NCBI GenBank assembly: GCA_023261915.1
Contig: JALRFT010000226.1
Span: forward strand, 1-15,212
DNA: 15,212 nucleotides
Direction: 5' to 3'
Source: Acidimicrobiales bacterium
GTDB lineage: Bacteria; Actinomycetota; Acidimicrobiia; Acidimicrobiales; Acidimicrobilacustridaceae
The translations under genes and the position numbers were made by a program. Below the pieces are notes generated by a model. That model was not told the DNA's origin. It saw nothing but the letters and a program-made list of their open reading frames with translations, and did no database searches. Numbering within the stretch: the stretch's first letter is position 1; the number at the start of each line of letters is the position of its first letter. This document shows, in pieces, positions 13,594 to 15,212 of the stretch.

Positions 13594-15171
13594 TCAGGGA
13601 ACGAGGCGCACCGGATCGACGATGTCGAGGTACATCGCGGAGAGCCCCACCCCCAACAGAATGAACACCACGACGTAGGTGAGGGGCATGAGCTTGGACA
13701 CGTCGACCCGATAGGGACGCCGGGCGATGGCCCCCCTGATGGCCTCGTACGTCGCCACGACGGCATGGCCGCCGTCGAAGGGCAATAGCGGCAGCAAGTT
13801 CACGAGACCGAGGAAGATGTTGACCATTGCCAGGAGGAAGATGATGGACTCAATGCCCGAAACCCCGCTCAGTTGGTCACCAACCTGAACGATGCCGATG
13901 AGCGACAGCGGACGGATCTCCGCCTCATCCTGAGGGGTCACCTGTGATGTGGGTGCTCCCACTGGTGCTGGCGCACTTCCATCGAGAGCCTGCAACGGCA
14001 CTCGCCCCTCAGTAGACGGATCCGGTGCCGTGTCATCGGAGGCAGCACCGGCAATCAGTTGCCCGTAGCGCACCAGGCCCGATGGGGAGAAGAGGCGGCC
14101 GAGAAACTCGAACATGCTGCCGGCGACCTCACCGACCATGCTGACCGACCCGCCGGCAGCACCGACGATGCTCACCGGCTGCGCATCACTCCCCGTTCGG
14201 GAGATGCCGAGGAATCCACGGGCACCGTCGGCAGGCAGGTCGATCGGAAGCGTTAATGCCGCCCGGTAGGTTCCCCCCGCTGCCTCAATATCAACATCGG
14301 CTGTTCCCGAGCCCGACAGCGCAGTCTGAAAGGCGTCGTAGTTCGGGACTGGCTGACCATTGACGGCAATGACCCGACTTCCTTCCGGGAGGATCGGTGT
14401 GGTCGGCAACGCCTCAACCCCAGCAGCCGTGAGGGCCCACCCGAGTGACGCCGTGGTGGTGAAGGTCTCGTCACCCCGCTGCACACCAAGAACCACTTGC
14501 TGGCCGGCGAGGCTATTCAACTCGCCAGTGAATCCGTCCCATGAGCCCACGGCTTGCCCGTCGACAGTGATCACTCTGTCACCGGGCTCGAGCCCTGCGG
14601 CCTGTGCGGCCCCACCGTCGACAACCCGTCCCACTGACCAGTCATCGGGATTGTTCACACCCACGGCGGCGAAGAGGCCGAAGAACAACACCACACCGAT
14701 GGCAATGTTGACGGCGGGACCCGCAAGAACGGTGGCCAGCCGACGCGGGTAATTCTTGGATCGGTAGGTCCGCCCTTCATCAGCGGGGTCAACCTGCTCA
14801 AGGTTGCTCATCCCGATGATCCGGACGTAGGCGCCGAGAGGAAACGCCTTGAGGCCGTATTCGACCTCACCGCGTCGGAACGACCAGATGCGCGGCCCCA
14901 TCCCGATGAAGAATTCCGTCACGAGCATGCCCGAGCGACGAGCCACCACGAAGTGTCCGACCTCGTGGAGGAAGATCGACAGGATCAGGGCCAAGATCAG
15001 GACGAGCACGGGGAGGCCGAGGAAGACCCCGAGGGCGACGAGCGCAGCCACGACGAGCAGCAGCCTGACCGGGTTGGACCGCACCGTGCGCACATCGGGT
15101 CCGCCGGAGGAACCGCCGGGACTCTCGTCACCAGCCACGGGAGGAGGCTGCAGCCCAGCGAGACCCGTCAC
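13594..15171 (-). CDS. rseP: RseP-like site-2 intramembrane metalloprotease (M50)
   Basis: 525 residues from GTG 15171, chosen because GTGA overlaps the upstream stop. Membrane zinc protease that cuts transmembrane segments such as those of anti-sigma factors; actinobacterial relatives include mycobacterial Rip1. A proline-rich leader of about 32 residues precedes a hydrophobic segment (36-67) and the zinc site HEVGH (69-73). LAGPAVNIAIG is at 149-159. Two PDZ-like domains follow, about 178-240 and 255-312. A Pro/Ser/Asp-rich linker spans about 375-425. The third zinc ligand, Asp466, lies in LPFDGGH, next to a transmembrane stretch at 440-463, and a final one lies at 496-515. The order (possible dxr)-rseP-ispG is a common actinobacterial arrangement and implies co-transcription. 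Confidence 0.94.
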   Translation of the reverse strand: MTGLAGLQPPPVAGDESPGGSSGGPDVRTVRSNPVRLLLVVAALVALGVFLGLPVLVLILALILSIFLHEVGHFVVARRSGMLVTEFFIGMGPRIWSFRRGEVEYGLKAFPLGAYVRIIGMSNLEQVDPADEGRTYRSKNYPRRLATVLAGPAVNIAIGVVLFFGLFAAVGVNNPDDWSVGRVVDGGAAQAAGLEPGDRVITVDGQAVGSWDGFTGELNSLAGQQVVLGVQRGDETFTTTASLGWALTAAGVEALPTTPILPEGSRVIAVNGQPVPNYDAFQTALSGSGTADVDIEAAGGTYRAALTLPIDLPADGARGFLGISRTGSDAQPVSIVGAAGGSVSMVGEVAGSMFEFLGRLFSPSGLVRYGQLIAGAASDDTAPDPSTEGRVPLQALDGSAPAPVGAPTSQVTPQDEAEIRPLSLIGIVQVGDQLSGVSGIESIIFLLAMVNIFLGLVNLLPLLPFDGGHAVVATYEAIRGAIARRPYRVDVSKLMPLTYVVVFILLGVGLSAMYLDIVDPVRLVP

Positions 15172-15212
15172 GACCCCACCCCGATCACAGCCGACACGTT
15201 CCGGCGGGCCAC
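15168..15212 (-). CDS. 3' end of an upstream gene, possibly dxr
   Basis: The last 14 codons of a reading frame (ending VSAVIGVGS) enter from the right edge and stop at TGA 15168-15170, overlapping the RseP start by four bases (GTGA). The piece is too short to identify by sequence. DXR (1-deoxy-D-xylulose-5-phosphate reductoisomerase) is suggested only because dxr-rseP-ispG is a conserved actinobacterial order. Confidence 0.5.
   Translation of the reverse strand: MARRNVSAVIGVGS

Noticed and set aside
13593..13766. Extension of ispG to an upstream start at 13766
   Set aside because: It would overlap the conserved C-terminal membrane segment and zinc-ligand region of the RseP-like gene; IspG similarity starts near ATG 13592, one base after the RseP stop.
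1..15212. CRISPR arrays, tRNA or rRNA genes, transposases, phage genes, defence or toxin-antitoxin systems
   Set aside because: No regularly spaced direct repeats, cloverleaf-like intergenic sequence or recognisable protein families of these types were seen; almost all DNA is accounted for by metabolic, protease and lipid-related genes.

Overview
This is a GC-rich (roughly two-thirds G+C), densely coding stretch of chromosomal DNA from an actinobacterium. The best fit is class Acidimicrobiia or a close relative. The clues are a secreted subtilase ending in SLH-like repeats with the 'TR...FLWRxxGSP' signature common in that class, an F420-type LLM oxidoreductase, many lipid/acyl-CoA genes, and starts that look leaderless. 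The taxonomic call is inference from family content, not from a marker gene.

Layout, left to right. Bases 1-104 hold a minus-strand fragment of an acyl-CoA dehydrogenase. It abuts, inside a 9-base stretch that fits both genes, the decapitated C-terminal part of a plus-strand acyl-CoA synthetase (96-944); this looks like a rearrangement or chimera breakpoint. Next come an MFE-2-type SDR dehydrogenase (995-1894) and a secreted S8 protease (2003-3808). Convergent to the protease is a minus-strand alkaline-phosphatase-superfamily phosphodiesterase (3830-5380) whose active-site motifs occur in circularly permuted order. Divergent from it is a glutaryl-CoA dehydrogenase-like gene, gcdH (5482-6696). 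An NTF2/SnoaL-like gene (minus, 6719-7174) is divergent from an alpha/beta hydrolase (7249-8130), which is followed by a PAP2 phosphatase (8141-8755). A 66-residue unknown protein (minus, 8796-8996) precedes a translationally coupled plus-strand set: LLM oxidoreductase, SDR and a 95-residue unknown protein (9200-11294). A lipocalin-like DUF7064/AttH-type protein follows (11335-12339). The right end is a minus-strand MEP-isoprenoid/site-2-protease operon read right to left: the last codons of an upstream gene (possibly dxr), an RseP-like protease, then ispG (12351-13592).

Functionally, the left and central parts point to acyl-CoA and lipid or sterol-like catabolism (synthetase, hydroxyacyl-CoA dehydrogenase, two acyl-CoA dehydrogenases, LLM and SDR oxidoreductases). 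The right end is housekeeping: isoprenoid synthesis and membrane proteolysis. There is no intergenic gap above 300 bases, and I saw no tRNA, rRNA, CRISPR array, transposase or phage gene.

The two most interesting observations are the permuted phosphodiesterase and a recurring TAnnnT element exactly 6-7 bases upstream of at least five start codons that lack a Shine-Dalgarno sequence. That spacing is the architecture expected for leaderless transcripts. I did not find a clear multi-gene system that I would call new; the coupled LLM-SDR-small-protein set is the nearest candidate.
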